64,000 nucleotides of DNA from Cerrena zonata (GCA_038087015.1 JASBNA010000019.1:558001-622000); one strand, 5' to 3'; numbered from the stretch's first letter, positions 33,342-47,078 are shown. The notes: a model not told the origin generated them from the letters alone. Program-made: numbers and translations.

Positions 33342-34933
33342 GCTCGCAGCGACACCCTTTCTTGGATTCCTCCACGGGCTACCATTTCCGCATTGTATCG
33401 TTATAATCATCCTGGCATACCTCTCATTGTATCACATACCTACATCATCATCTTGATCTCTCTCCTGTCCACATCTTCTCCTTACACTACGACTCGATGG
33501 AGCCATTTGACCGTGGCACAATAATCCTTTTCTCGTCCCTATTCCTATCACATATGACTCGATATACTAGCATTGATTAGACTACCGCAGCGATACACGC
33601 CTCAGCAGGTTCTGTATTTTGTAGCGTTCCGGACCTTCTTGTACATTTTTCATTCATTATTGTTGACCAAGTGCTGCATCCGCCTGCTTCCACACGGCTT
33701 GCCTGTCTAGGCCTGTCTAGGTAAGTTCGGTGATAGCCGTACCCATAACTTTACGAGCAGCCTGAGTTCATCATTCATTCGATTGATCAGTTTTACTTAT
33801 TGGCCATGGGTTTGGTATCATGAAGCTTGAGACTTATCAATCGCTCTTGCAGCGGTCTGAACTGGTATGTCCTCGACAGTGACCAGTCACACAGTGTGCA
33901 AATAATTTCACCTACTAATAGAGTCTCATGCTCGGTCTTTCTCTTAATGGTGGATCTGCTCAATCAGTTCGCTTTATGTGCCTATTGGAGGTACATCGCA
34001 AGAGTGAAGTTTGCGCGATCTCTAACCATCTCATGTCTATCTCACCATTGTGTTCGAAGCGAACCAAGCAGTCATCATACTTAGTCCCACAGCACGTCCT
34101 CGTGATAATGCAACTCCGTAGTAGGATTGAGTAATATTCCTGCTCACGTCTAATGGCCTAGTACTGTGCCCCGGCCTGAAAGGGGTTACTCTGACAATGG
34201 GCGTAAGTCACTATTGTTGGATGTCTAACTACTACTAACTTGAGTTCGACGGGGTCAGGAACTGGAAATCCTGATAAGATAAGATCTTTAGCAGTTCAAA
34301 TGGCTACGACTCATACTATGGCGGACTTCCCCTCCCATCACTTTACGCTTTGTGTCGTTTCACTATGTCGATGTAACCATGCAGAGTTTTTGCGAAACAC
34401 CGTTGACACGAGAAGAATGTCTCCTTAACCAGCCGCCATGTTCGATAGGAACTGAGATCTCGCAACAGCTCGGATTGTGACCGTCAGGGTGGTGACTCTA
34501 TGTTCAGGTTCGTATCTTCGTGTCTCGATGGTTTTGATTTTTGATTGAAGATGTACTTTCAGAAAATGAGAGGAACAGTACTGGTATTCACGAGCGTTGG
34601 GAATACCCCTCGCTGGCACGCTCACACGACTACATTCGTGTGAGGAATTTCTAATTTTGGTCAAATCGAAATCAATGTTGCTATTATTCGATGACCTTGC
34701 CAAGGCATTTTTCGGGTGGCCTGCTGTATTGCCTCTAGCTTACAGGTACATCCAGTCCATATCTGAACCTGAAACAGCCTGAAACACGCCGTTCATTGCC
34801 TCAAATCACCGTTCGTCTCCATCTTCAATTCAAGTTCCCATCCTTCTTTTGCAAATGATGACACTGATGCTGTGAAAAAGCCTTGTTAGTCGATGTTCCT
34901 AATGTCCACATGTCTCGACTATCTTTTCAAATC
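33342..34933. other. Intergenic, no supported gene
   Basis: About 1.6 kb. GCCTGTCTAG is repeated directly at 33701-33720. ORFs are short and overlap on both strands. The right end, from about 34862, is the lipase promoter, which is also recognisable upstream of the inverted lipase. Confidence 0.4.
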
Positions 34934-34940
34934 TATAAAG
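34934..34940 (+). promoter_or_regulatory. TATA box of lipase 1, conserved with lipase 2
   Basis: TATAAAG inside a block (CGACTATCTTTTCAAATCTA preceding it) that is nearly identical upstream of the lipase at 43599-44854. In both genes the TATA element lies 176 bases before the ATG. A pyrimidine-rich leader follows (about 35000-35080). Confidence 0.7.
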
Positions 34941-35109
34941 CAATCAAGCAACCAAAGATAGCTCTTCAGCGAGCCCGGTGCTACTCCCCCTCCGAACTTC
35001 TTTCTTTCGTTCTACCACTTTCTCCTTCCAGTTATAAACCCTGGTGGTTTTTTTTTTTTGTTTTTGTTGTTCATTCTGTTCAGACGTTATTTTATTTTCT
35101 GCTTAAGCC

Positions 35110-36348
35110 ATGTTGTTCACTCTCGTTCTTGCACTTCCATTCCTTTCATTGGCCCTTGGAGCGCCAGCACCCATACCTCTCTTTGGTATTCACATTGGTT
35201 CTGGATCCAGTTCAGACCTAAAGACCACAGCGATTTCGCAGCAGACGGTTGACTCTCAGCTTCTGCGGCCTGCCTTATTCTCGCGTCTTGCTTATTGTAG
35301 CACCGAGAAGACGACGGCTCTGACGTGCGGTGCGCCTTGCGACGCCGTCAAGGGTATCAGTGTGGTTGCTGCCGGTGGTGATGGTGAAGAAATCCCTAGA
35401 TGTAAGAGCAAGGTCTTACTTCAACCATGATAAAATGTAACACCCTTCGAACACAGTCTTCGTTGCCACAGATCCATCTACGCAGAGCGTTGTAGTCGCT
35501 CATCAAGGGACTGATCCTACGAAGATCCTATCTATTGCAAACGATGTCAAATTCGTACAGAAGGACATGGATTCAAAAGTCTTCCCCAAACCTGATGGTG
35601 TGTAGAGACTTTCCTCAGACTTGAGCAATATTGACAGTTCTACTCTCCTCTAGCGGGCGTGAAGGTTCACGATGGCTTCCAAGATGCTCAAGTTCGGACG
35701 GCAGATACTGTTCTTAGCACCGTGAAGGACACCCTCACTAAGAGTGGATTCAAGCGCGTACTGGTTACCGGTATGTAAACTTCAATACTGCAGCGAAGGT
35801 CAAGAGACTGAGATCCTATGCACAGGACATTCCCTTGGAGCGGCGATTGCTACACTCGACGGCGTCATGCTCAAGATGGCCTTGCCTTCCGACGTCGAAG
35901 TAAGCGCTGTTGTATTTGGACTTCCCAGGGTAGGCAACGAAGAGTTCGCCAACATGGTTGACAAGCTTGTGCGTTGTTTTATCATTGCATTAATCACTTG
36001 ATCTTGATGAAGTTTCGTAGCTCCCAAGCTTCACCCATGTGACAAACCAGGAGGACCCTGTCCCTCTCGTCCCTCCTCAGCTCCTCTCTTTCCAACATCC
36101 CTCAGGTGAAGTTCACATTACGTCGGTTGACCCCAAATCCGGAAAATCTACTTTGGTTGCGTGCCCTGGACAGGAGAACAAGGTGAGAATTTGCGTAATC
36201 ATGTCTATCACCCAAGAAAAGTTACTGATCGTGGCATGCGTTTCAGAGCTGCTCTGACGACAATAGCCTCTTGTCAGCGAGCATTCCTAATCACTCAGGC
36301 CCTTACTTTAGCGACATCTCATTTGGCGCGAGCGCATGCCCAGTGTAA
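35110..36348 (+). CDS. Secreted class-3 lipase (lipase 1)
   Basis: Six exons (35110-35401, 35457-35597, 35654-35770, 35826-35968, 36021-36182, 36247-36348) join to 319 codons. A signal peptide (MLFTLVLALPFLSLALG) opens it. The mature part has LFSRLAYC, an extended strand VVVAHQGTDPTKI, then the nucleophile elbow GHSLGAAIA (Ser split from its Gly by an intron just before it), FGLPRVGN, and DPVPLVPP carrying the probable catalytic Asp. NHSGPYF near the C terminus supplies the probable His. These are the marks of fungal extracellular triacylglycerol lipases of the class 3 (Rhizomucor/Thermomyces-like) alpha/beta-hydrolase group. Cysteines at CGAPC and CPG/CSDD/ACPV likely form disulphides. The paralogue at 43599-44854 is inverted. 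Confidence 0.93.
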
Positions 36349-37494
36349 GGGTTGACTAACTGGATGTTGATGGTTTAGTACGAAGTGAAAGACGGGCCGG
36401 GGGTATTATTTCTTTTTTTATTATGTATTTGGGATCCCTGGGGGCAATTGTTTTTTTTGAATATCACCACTACTGATTGTCATGTTTCTCTACACAGAGA
36501 AGCCTCAACCATATTTGTCTAAGGTAAGGGATGCAGGTGAGAGCATTGTCTCAGGCCGACGCTCTGTTGAATGGCTTACTAACGACGTACTGATGCATTT
36601 ATTCTGACGCTCTATGCAGATCAGAGATGAATTATGTTCAACAATGTCAAGATGTGCATTTGTTGGTACACATACATCACCCAATCGCTTTCTGTGGGAA
36701 ATTTATGGTTAACTTCGAGTCGGTATGTGAATGCCAAGGGCAAACCTACAGGATTACCCCGGATATCAATATTCCCCACAGCCCTCTTCGAATTCGATCA
36801 GAGCTGGTGAGCTAGGCTGGCGAAAGTAGACGGTTGCCCTGTTCGACTTGTTATGTGGCACACTACTGAATGATGCTGATCGGATTAGGTCAAAACGGAT
36901 CAAGAATTTCGAAGTCTACATGTGAGTCGAGCTCTCAGCGGCCAACTTGTAATGATAGATGCAACCTCCCGACGTGGACTGTAACCGGTCTTTCATGTTA
37001 CGCGGGTTGTTGATCTAGGTGTTCGGCTGGCGGTGGACTGTCCGCCACGTCAAATTCATCAAGGAAACCACTGGCAGTGTAGTATATGATCATGAGACGC
37101 CATGTATCATTCACGCTACCTCCCACGTATGTTATATATATTCTATGATTGCTACTAGTCAGAAGCCAACAACCCAGTCCGTGTTCTGCTTTTCGGACGG
37201 CTTCTATCTTTTGGCCAGGCTTGCGATTTTCTTTTCTTTCGGTAGCGATTGTTGGCATGATCCCAGAGCTTTTCGCCTCCCCGTTCGTTAGGAAGACGTC
37301 TGTAATAGATGTGTCATAGGAGTCGGACACGTCCGACTATCTGACAAGATAGATGGTCGTATGTATATATTATCTCTAAGTCAATGTCCCTTACTGTCGA
37401 TTGAAGTAATCTACAATATCGTTTCAATGCAAACATTAATGATTTAGTACAGTAGGTAGTAATCTCGGAATCCCGGGGCGGAAACTGCCGAAAC
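36349..37494. other. Intergenic, no supported gene
   Basis: About 1.1 kb. A minus-strand ORF of 110 codons (36998-37330) shows no domain. T-rich runs at 36411-36420 and 36449-36458. Nothing else is evident. Confidence 0.35.
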
Positions 37495-38404
37495 ATGAAG
37501 CCGACGACGACAATGAAGCCATATACTCCTCTGCAACAAACGCAAATGTCTCTGGTCTTCGAACTAAGACATCTGCGTCAACTATATACTACATTACCAC
37601 AGAGACTTTCATGTAGACAAGCATCGACCTCCAGCCCACATTCCAATCAATATCCGTTCCCTACCCATGCAAGACCTACCCCACACCAGATCTTTCACTT
37701 ACCGACGACTGCGACCAAACAAGATGTAAAGTCTCGGTGTACGTCTTAAATTGGTCTTTTGCACGAGAGTCATTGCACTAACAAACACCTTGCAATATAA
37801 GGAAGACTACGACCTTGTCCGAATACACCACCCTGACTCTCCGCATTGCCGACACCTAGATTCCTCTATACGACATGCTCAATTCCAATCTATCCGTTCT
37901 GCATATGACTATCTTATGGGAAGAGGTTTCAGCCCATCGGGTTCTTATGACCCTGCTTTCTCTGAACTAGACCGGATACGGAGAGCTCAAGAGGCTCATA
38001 GACGAGCACGAGCGAGGAGACGGGAAGCTGAGTTCGCAGATGGGTTTGGGAAGAAGAGGGAATGGGAGGCTAGTGCGGATGATAGGTGGAAAGATAGGAT
38101 GATTTTCTTTACGGGTGTAGCGGTGAGTAGTGTTTCATTTTGTCTCGTTGTATCGTTGCAGCTTATGGGATGGGGTTTATAGTGTTTGTTTATTGGGATC
38201 GGACCGGGGATATGGTCGTCGACACAATATTATGAGCAGGTACATACTGCTGCTTCTGCGAATCTGGCTCAAGCGAGGAGTGAAGCACGGGAGTATGGGA
38301 CTGAACGTCGACAGGAGATTAGACGTCGTGTAAAGGAGAACCAACAGAATCAGGATCAGGGAAGACTCTCGACTGAACCCAATGATTTCGAAGATCGAAC
38401 ATAA
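37495..38404 (+). CDS. Membrane-anchored J-domain protein, probably mitochondrial
   Basis: The N terminus is basic and Ser/Thr-rich without acidic residues (MSLVFELRHLRQLYTTLPQR from the second ATG at 37546), as in mitochondrial presequences. A short J domain follows: PHQIFHLPTTATKQDVK, then after an intron YDLVRIHHPDSPH with the HPD motif, and FQSIRSAYDYLMG. A charged segment (AQEAHRRARARRREAEF) precedes WKDRMIFFTG, an intron at 38122-38182, and FIGIGPGIWSSTQYYEQ as a membrane helix. The tail is a charged coil ending in EDRT. The first splice (near 37745-37801) is not phase-clean, so the exon border or start may be misread. J proteins stimulate mitochondrial or membrane Hsp70. Residue after HPD is Ser rather than Lys. 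Confidence 0.75.
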
Positions 38405-38487
38405 CGGCTATTATGCTGTAGCACGAATAATGTATTCTTAATTTGTGGTAATAAAGTTACATATTTGTCTTGTCGGAGACTCCTCAA

Positions 38488-39212
<725 letters not shown>

Positions 39213-39753
39213 GGAGGGTCTTCTTAAAGCTGAGTTCTATAATAAAGTACACTGTGAACAGATCCTATCTTGTTCCGTTATCGCAGAGGCCGGAGGTTAT
39301 AACCCTAACCACAAAAAAGTCCTGGTGCCTCTTGTCCGTCGGCGGGAGCCTGAGTGCAGGGTTGAACGAGCTACGATCATGCTTTCGACAACATACCGGC
39401 ATGTTCAAGCATTCACCGTCAATCTATCAGACATTTCTCCTCAAAGTTATTGGCTATAATCACTCGGCTCCTCAGATTACCTCTACGTCACTGAAATACC
39501 ACTCCAAGCGCGCACCTGTGGCCAAAATCCCTCAATGCAAAACATACCTGAACAAAGTTTGCGGGGTTTCTGCTATTCATGATTCAAGCTTGTCTTCCAG
39601 GGCGAAAATCTAGTGAACAATGAATGGAGATCTTAATGCGGGAGTACCGGCCGACCTCTACGCACAGCCAGAGCAGCTTACCTTAAAATTCGCGGACGAC
39701 TGTGAACAACGAGAAACCCTCTTGACTCGCTCGCACCCGAGATAGCACCCGAT
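39213..39753. other. Divergent promoter region
   Basis: About 540 bases between cytidine deaminase and the potassium transporter. Small ORFs only. The frame of the transporter is open a short way upstream of 39754, so an extra 5' exon is possible. Confidence 0.35.
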
Positions 39754-42700
39754 ATGCCTCACGATGGAAGGGTCCCAGTTCACGCGGAGGGCATGGCTTT
39801 GGTTGCATTGAGCTATGAAGCCTTGGGTGAGCTACCTCACTATATGCGCTGGTGTGTTGCTCATGTTTTGACAGGGATTATCTACGCCGATCTCGGAACC
39901 TCGCCTTTGTACGTTCTGAACGGTATCTGGCCCGCGGATGGACCGGTACCTCCAGAAGAGGACGTTATTGGAGGTGTCAGTGCTATCATATGGGCTATCA
40001 TCATCTTGCCTCTGATAAAATACGTACGTCTTATCAAGTTTGATTACGACCAACTACATATTTACGAAGAATAGGTCTTTATATGCCCTCCTTTCGGAAC
40101 GGCGGAAGGTCCGTCGATGTCTCGATACTCCCGAGAGTGGTGCATAACCTCCCACATAGGCGAGGGCGGCACATTTGCATTATACCAAGGCCTCTTTCCT
40201 CCTAAACATATTGACGCAGACTCTGATCGTGCCCTTACAACGTATGAAACGACTGGAACTAGTGACCTCAAAGCGTCCAGGAAGTCTACAATATCTCCCA
40301 AACTTCGTTGGCCTCTCATGATTTGGGTACGTCGGATGGATTCTTTCTGGCTAGGAAAACGACCAATGCTCGTGATTTAATCCTAGGCCCTCTTTGGTAC
40401 TAGTCTCACCCTCGCAGATGGTATTTTTACGCCAGCTGTTTCTGTCACAAGTGCTGTAGCTGGTATAGCCATCGCAAAACCTTCTGTTTCAGGGGATGTT
40501 ATACCTATCTCTATCGTAAGTCCTCTGGACATCGTCGGTGTAGACATTTCTCATCGTATCGTGTCATAGGCCTTCTTGGTGGCATTATTTTTGGTTCAGT
40601 TCAAGGGCACTCATGCGTTAGCCTTTATCTTTTCGCCAGGTACGATCATCGTCTCGATGACAAATTTCGTTTTCCTCCTACTTACTCTGATATAGTTATG
40701 ATTGCTTGGTTCGGTCTAATCGCAGCGACGGGTATTGTCAATATCGTCTCATTCCCAGGCATTCTGAGGGCATTTGACCCTTCGCGTGCGGTATTACGTA
40801 CGTTTTTCATTTGACGTGTTCGATAATGTCTCTACTGATGGTCACAAACAGTTTTTGTACGAACTAAAAACTACGATTTGTTAGCTGGTATTCTTCTCGC
40901 CTTGACAGGTGCCGAGGCGATGTTTGCGAAGTAAGGACTTCAATCAAGCCTCGATGTTCAGTGTATTAAGTAAATCTTTAGCTTGGGACAGTTCAATAGT
41001 CGATCGATCCAGGTAAGGTCGATATCCCCTAGAAACCCATTTTTATGATATACCAACAGCACGACCACATTTCTAGATCTCATTCGGCACCATTGTGTTT
41101 CCGTCCATTATTCTTGCGTACTTGGGTCAGGGTGCTCGTCTTATTGTGGACGGGGACGAAGCACTCCCCAATCTATTCTACAAAACCATCCCTGGAAGCT
41201 CCAATGGGCCTTTGTTTTGGTATAATTTATCCTCTCTGAGCTTCAGGGTTGTTATTGAGGACGTGTAAACGTTAGGGTCCTTTATGTTGTTGCAATTCTA
41301 GCTACGGTGAGCAAATATTACACGTCGCGGAGTATTAGAAACTCATCTCCGTAAACAGTTGATTGCTTCCCAATCTCTCATCACAGCGACTTTCAGCTTT
41401 ATGCAACAACTCGTGAACATGCGTGTCCTACCATCGTGCGTTCCTTGTCCATTTTTGGTGACATCGTGATATTCATCAAGTTATTTAGATTGGCTCTGAG
41501 ATACACCAACGATAATATGCAAGGACAGGTTTATGTTCCGTTCGCTAACTGGGTTTGTAAGTCTATTTTCTCTGGTAAACCGCTACTCCCGCTCGAGCTC
41601 TGATGGTATTTTTTAGTGATGATTCTTACTATCGTTGTTGTCGCTGCATTTAAGAGCTCCGTTGCTCTTACCAATGCATTCGGGTACGTTATAAACATGC
41701 ACCACGCCCGTGGAATTCATTGTTGACATTATAGGATAGATTCTCTGTCGCAACAGTGATGTTCAGTACCACTATTCTGATCAGTGTCCATATCGTTTAC
41801 GTCAAGCAACTTCCATGGTTTGTTGCATTAGGGTTTTTCTTGATGTTTGGGTTCTTTGATGGTTGGTTTTCTCCACCTAATACCATTTGCGTACAGGATC
41901 TGATTTGTTGTATGCAAACATAGGTCTATTTTGGGGAGCGGCGTTGAAAAAGGTTCCTCATGGTGCTTGGGTGCCGTTAATGATTGGACTTATTCTGTGA
42001 GCCATCATGCTTTCACTCTTATTCATCAGTACTTAGGAGATGGCACAGTATGGCGTTTATGACATTTTGGACTTGGGGAAGGGTAAGCATATAGTGTTTC
42101 TCGAGGCTTCGTAACACTATCTCACCCATCGTACCTTGATTCTAGGAACTCGAAGACGATTTCGATAATCACAATCGTCGTAACCTTCGTGATATCATCA
42201 TCAAACGAGATATCCAACATCCTGGTCAACCAGCCTCGTCATTTCAGTATAGTATTGGTCCAACCTCCCTTCCTGAATCGTCGATGACAAGTCAGGATGG
42301 AGAGCAGAGGATGGACGAGATGTATTACGTCGTTGACCGGAGGGCCTCGTTGGATGAGGAAAAGGGTGCTCTGAGACCGGAAGATATGAAGTTGAAAGCC
42401 CTTGCCAGGATCCCGACTTGTGCGGTATTCCACAAGCTTACGCCTGGTCAGGGTGTACCCCATTCGTTCGTTGGTGAGTATAGTATCCGACAATCTTTGT
42501 CATCGTTTTCGAATGCGACGTTTAGGATTCTTCCGTCAATGGCCTGCGTTACCTCGAGTTGTTGTAAGTTGTCGGACTGATGACGTCTTGAACTTCTCTA
42601 ATCCCCTTTCTAGATATTTCTTTCTACGACAAAGCTGCCTGTGGCTAGAGTACCTCCGGAAGAACGCTACTCCGTTACGAAAGTTAGGACACTGCAAGGT

Positions 42701-43330
42701 ACGTCTTAGTCAGATGCTGTATTGGAATGAGATTTAAATTGGGAGTACAGGCTTCTACGGTGTCTCGTACTATGTAGGCTTCCGGGATGAATTCGACGTG
42801 AAGGTAGCCATTAAACTCGATTGTCTCCCAATCTCAACGGCCAATTCACTATCCGATTTCCAGATAGCCGACATCATCAACATCATATGCAACATCGAAG
42901 AACGGCTGCACCCAGAATCGGAAGAGTCTGCACCTATAATACGTGACATCAAATTGGCTGCTGAAAGCTCGACACATATGTAAGCCTCTACGACCATATT
43001 CATGATTCAAACTAATAGACAACGCTCAATAGCGTACCACATTATGTTGTATCGAGTCGCAAGACTGAAACTGGGAGATTTTCTACTGCTGTCAATTTTA
43101 TCCGTAAGATGCTGATCGAAGAAGGCTACCGACGAATATGTGAGTATGATGTTTGGTAGCATAATCTCTTGGTATTTGCGTGCTCACTTCACTCTAGCCA
43201 CGATGTTCCCAGAGACAGCCAATTGGGTGAACTCGGCCGACGAGTAAGTCTGCATTTCGGAAGTTATTGGACTTATCAGCTAATCCTCCATCATAGAATC
43301 ATTCACGTCGGAATAAACGCATCAATATGA
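39754..43330 (+). CDS. HAK1: HAK/KUP-family high-affinity potassium transporter
   Basis: A many-exon gene (about 18 introns of 45-65 bases). The family hallmark near the N terminus is GIIYADLGTSPLYVLNGIW, followed by GVSAIIWAIIILPLIKY, TSLTLADGIFTPAVSVTSAV, FLVALFLVQFKGTHALAF, MIAWFGLIAATGIVNI, LLAGILLALTGAEAMFA, GTIVFPSIILAYLGQGARL, FTFSFMQQ-type helices and VPLMIGLIL, giving about 12 helices. A long soluble tail (ELEDDFDNHNRR..., RIPTCAVFHKLTPGQG, FYGVSYYVGFRDEFDVKVAI, and ending GINASI at TGA 43328-43330) matches the C-terminal domain of fungal HAK proteins. The proteins take up K+ with H+ at the plasma membrane under K+ limitation. The N terminus before EALG is short, so the start at 39754 is tentative. 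Confidence 0.9.
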
Positions 43331-43598
43331 ACGACGGCCCCTTTGTCTCTGTTAGAAACACGCGAAAGTTATTCTCGCTTGTATACCTTACCTTAGACGG
43401 GATGTGCAAGTCCCGTTCGTGTAGAAGAATCGTACAAAATCCTTAATGCAGTGTATGTTCTTGTTTGAAAAAAAATCGTTGTTCCTGATTGTCCTCAAAA
43501 AAAAATAAAGATACAAGAACTAGAAGCGGCGATTACCCCTTCTTCTTCTTTCATTTCGCACTAAACTACTAAACTCTCTACGTGTCAGTTACTCAACC

Positions 43599-44854
43599 TT
43601 ACACGGGGCATGCATGAGAGCCGAAGGAGATGTTGTTGAAGTAAGGACCTTCGTGGTTGGAAATGCTAGGTGTCAGTAGGCTGTTGTTGTCAGCGCAGTT
43701 CTGATCAAAGTACGAGTGCATGTTCCTTAGCAAATGGCTTTTTGAATTTATATCAGAGCGCTCTCACCTTGTTCTCCTGTCCAGGGCACGCGACCAAAGC
43801 TGCTTTGCCAGACTTGCTGTCGACCGATGAGATGTGGACTTCGCCAGCAGGGTGTTGGAAATCAAGGAGTTTGGGTGGGAGGAGGGGAACAGGATCCTTC
43901 TGGTTCGTCACATGGGTGAAACTTGGGAGCTGAGTAGAAGTAAATAAAATCAGGTTTTAAAATATTTGATAGAAAGAAAATCAACCTACAAGCTTGTCGA
44001 CCATGTTTGCGAACGCTTCGTTGCCAACTCTTGGAAGTCCGAATACGACGGCACTAACTTCGACGTTAGCGGGCAAGGCCATCTTGAGCATGACACCGTC
44101 AAGCATAGCAATTGCCGCGCCAAGTGAGTGTCCTGTGCGTGAGGAGATTCTTTCAATTAATATTTCATCAAAATATTGAAGATGCACATACCGGTGACCA
44201 ATACACGCTTGAATTTGCTCTTGGTGAGAGTATCTTGAACGGTTTTGAGGACAGTATCCGCCGTTCGGACTTGAGCGTCCTGGAAACCATCGTGCACCTT
44301 TGCGTCCTCTAAAAAATAGCAAAACGATTAGGGTGTCATCCACACATAAGAAGATGATCTTTACGCACTATCAGCCTTAGGGAAGACTTTCGCATCCATG
44401 CCTTTCTGTACGAATTTGACGTCATTTGCAATTGACATTATATTCGTAGAGTCAGTTCCTTGGTGAGCGACTATAACGCTCTGAGTAGACGGATCCGTCG
44501 CGATGAAGACTGTATCCAAGAGGTCAGATTGTGTTGTGATAGTAAAAGCAACTTGACCTTACATCCGGGGACTTTACCATCGTCACCACCGGCAGTGACT
44601 ACACTAATACCCTTGACGGCATCGCAAGGGGCGCCGCAGGTCAAAGATTTGGTCTTCACAGCGCTGCAATACGCAAGACGGGAGAACAGAGCGGGTCGAA
44701 CAAGCTGAGAGTCAACCATCTTTGCTGCAATCGCAGTAGTCTTCGCGTTGGTACTCGGGCCGGAATTGATGTGGATACCGAAAAGTGGCAAGGGTGCTGG
44801 CGCTCCGAGAGACAACGAAAGGAATGGAAGGGCGAGAATGAGAGTAAACAACAT
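43599..44854 (-). CDS. Secreted class-3 lipase (lipase 2), inverted paralogue
   Basis: ATG 44854 opens the same signal peptide pattern (MLFTLILALPFLSLSLG). Exon structure repeats lipase 1 with introns at the same places. Conserved elements are ALFSRLAYC, CGAPCDAVKGIS, VAHQGTDST, GHSLGAAIAMLDG, FGLPRVGNEAF, DPVPLLPP, NHEGPYF and a terminal HACPV at TAA 43599-43601. The catalytic Ser, Asp and His are all retained. Synonymous and intron differences are considerable, so duplication is not recent. Differences cluster in the mature N-terminal part (NSGPSTNAK versus GSGSSSDLK). It is probably an active extracellular lipase. Confidence 0.92.
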
Positions 44855-45023
44855 AGCTGAAGAATGAATGAAAGTGACACCTGAACAGAAAATATAAAAT
44901 AAAAGTAAAAGGCAACCACCGGGGCTGAGAACTGAAAGAGAAAGTGGTGGAACGAAAGAAAGAAAGAAAAAGAAGGGGAGTAGCACCGGGCTTACTGACG
45001 AGCTATTCTTGGATCCTCGATTG

Positions 45024-45030
45024 CTTTATA
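45024..45030 (-). promoter_or_regulatory. TATA box of lipase 2, conserved with lipase 1
   Basis: TATAAAG on the minus strand within CGACTATCTTTCCGGATCTA, the partner of the block before lipase 1; spacing to the ATG (176 bases) is identical. Shared promoter sequence suggests common regulation. Confidence 0.7.
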
Positions 45031-46007
45031 GATCCGGAAAGATAGTCGATGCATGTGGGCATTGGGAATGTCCACCGCGTCGACGGAACTTCGAGTTTTC
45101 ACAGCATCAGTAGTAATCATATGCCAAAAAGATGAGACTCATAATTGAAGATGGAGACGGACAGGTAGAATTAGGGGGATTTGGATATGAATGGCTTGTT
45201 TCAAGTGCAGATGAAGGCCGATATGAGCAGACGTGCCTGTAGAACACAGAAGCGATCAAGAGGCAATTTGACAAGTTACCAACAAGTAACCACACAAGTG
45301 GCCAGTGCCTTGGCGAGGCCATCAACGTTCATTTTGATTTGACCTAAATTGGAAGTTCCTCGCACGGATCGGTGTCTTCAAGTCCAGTTTGCCAAGTACA
45401 AAGCCAACTACACCCATATTTCTAAAATTTAAGTACGCCATCATATCATTTTCTGACAGCGCATATTCAATCATACCTATCGAGACACGGAGGTGCGAAC
45501 CTTGACATGTGGTCATCGTACGAGTGGTCACAAACCAACCATTCACCGGTCTATTAAAGCAGACGAAAGGCAAGGGCCCAGTACATCTGAGATTTACATC
45601 AATATTTTGCTCGGTGCTTGTACAGCATGGGGAAGGGCAAACGGCACGATGCTCACTTCATCACCGACATTGTGGCTGATGGAATGAGTGCGAACGACAC
45701 AACCTCTCATCCCATTATTGTGGCAGCTGTGATGGATACAGAGACACCGTAGTCAACGAATGACTGAGCTGAAGATGTAAAGAAAATGTGACGGAGTCGA
45801 CACATCTGAAGCTAAGGGTGTGCCAAGTTGTAGATCTAATCTTATCAGCATTACGTCAGTGGTGACTCTGGCGATTGGACAATCGACTCTTCCTTGTCAA
45901 CCAGTCGCACTGCATAGTATATACATATATTAGTGGGAACAGGGAATTGAAACGACGAACTAGTATTCTGAGATATTGAATCGAACTTCCAGGCGTTCGT
46001 CGTGATC
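45031..46007. other. Intergenic, no supported gene
   Basis: About 980 bases between the promoter of lipase 2 and the 3' end of the sirtuin. Minus-strand ORFs near 45107-45573 and 45851-46162 overlap the flank but do not resemble known proteins. Confidence 0.35.
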
Positions 46008-47078
46008 TCATTGTGATTCGGGTAATCCCAAGCCAAGTGCAATAGGTAACGTTTCTTCACAGGGCCCAAGAAACAGAAAGTCTGCATCTTCATCTCCTTC
46101 GCTACGATCAATATTGAACACGGCGACCTTTCCCCCAGCTGCCTTGACCTTTTCAGCAACACCAGCGGCGGGATATACCTTACAGGGGATGTTATTTCAG
46201 TCCAACTATTTCAGAAAAGCCATGACGAACCTTGGAAGACGTCCCTACAACGAGACAGAAGTCTGATTCTCGCGCTATTATGTTCATCAAAATGACGGAG
46301 GGAGCTGCTTCTCCAAACCAGACTACTCCAGGACGTCCTAATGCACCGCAGGCTTTGCATTGAGGTAACTCGTCAATTGGGATATCGGGTTCTGGTTTGG
46401 AAGAAGCCTTCTCGTAGACGTCTTCCGTCCCCTTCAGTGACGGACAGATAGGAGAGTTATAATTCTTCTCTACATGTTTGCACTCGGTACATGATAATTT
46501 GAACAGGCTGCCGTGGATCTCGAGAAGTTCACGTGGAGGCGGTTCTGGTTGAGAAGGGTTGCCAATTTGTTCTTTGTACTTGCTGTGGATTTCCCGAAGA
46601 GCCTTGCGGCTCAGTTCGTCGACATTTTGGGTAACAAGTGAGAATGTGGTGTCAGGTGAGGACATGACTGAATTGCGGAAGTGAGGAATTGAAAACATCG
46701 CTAAAGCATAGTGGGCAGCATTAGGCTGTGCCGTCAATGCTCTGAAAAGAAATGATCAGTTCGAATCGATGGGATTAGGGTACAATACGGGGTTGAGAAA
46801 CGTACTTCTCCCGTCGGTAATGGTAGAACTGCCACACTCTGGAGGGGTTTGAGCGGAATGCAGAAGGAGTAGCAAGAGACATTGCGTCGTATTTGCGCCA
46901 CATTCCTCCATCACCTCTAAATGTAGGAATACCTGATAGAGATATCATTTATTATATTTGAAAATGTCGGTCTACAGCTATTACCTGATGCTGCAGATAG
47001 ACCTGCTCCGGCCAAGCAAATAACTCGCTTAGATGACTGAAGCGTCTTCTTGAAGGCATCCATATCGTCCGAAGGCAT
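46008..47078 (-). CDS. SIRT5-type NAD-dependent protein deacylase
   Basis: Four exons (47078-46985, 46932-46806, 46741-46231, 46178-46008) join to 301 codons. Sirtuin landmarks in order are [20 protein letters not shown] (NAD-binding GAG), [25 protein letters not shown] (QNVD), LEIHGSLF (catalytic His), zinc Cys pairs CTECKH and [22 protein letters not shown] and [10 protein letters not shown]. The Y-x-x-R pattern within FYHYRRE is the feature that in class III sirtuins (SIRT5/CobB) selects succinyl, malonyl and glutaryl lysine rather than acetyl lysine. An acceptor GTATATCC restores VYPAAG. In fungi such sirtuins can be mitochondrial or cytosolic; no clear presequence is visible. Confidence 0.92.

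Noticed and set aside
36998..37330. 110-codon minus-strand ORF with overlapping plus-strand ORF
   Set aside because: Frames on both strands are equally open and neither resembles a known family.
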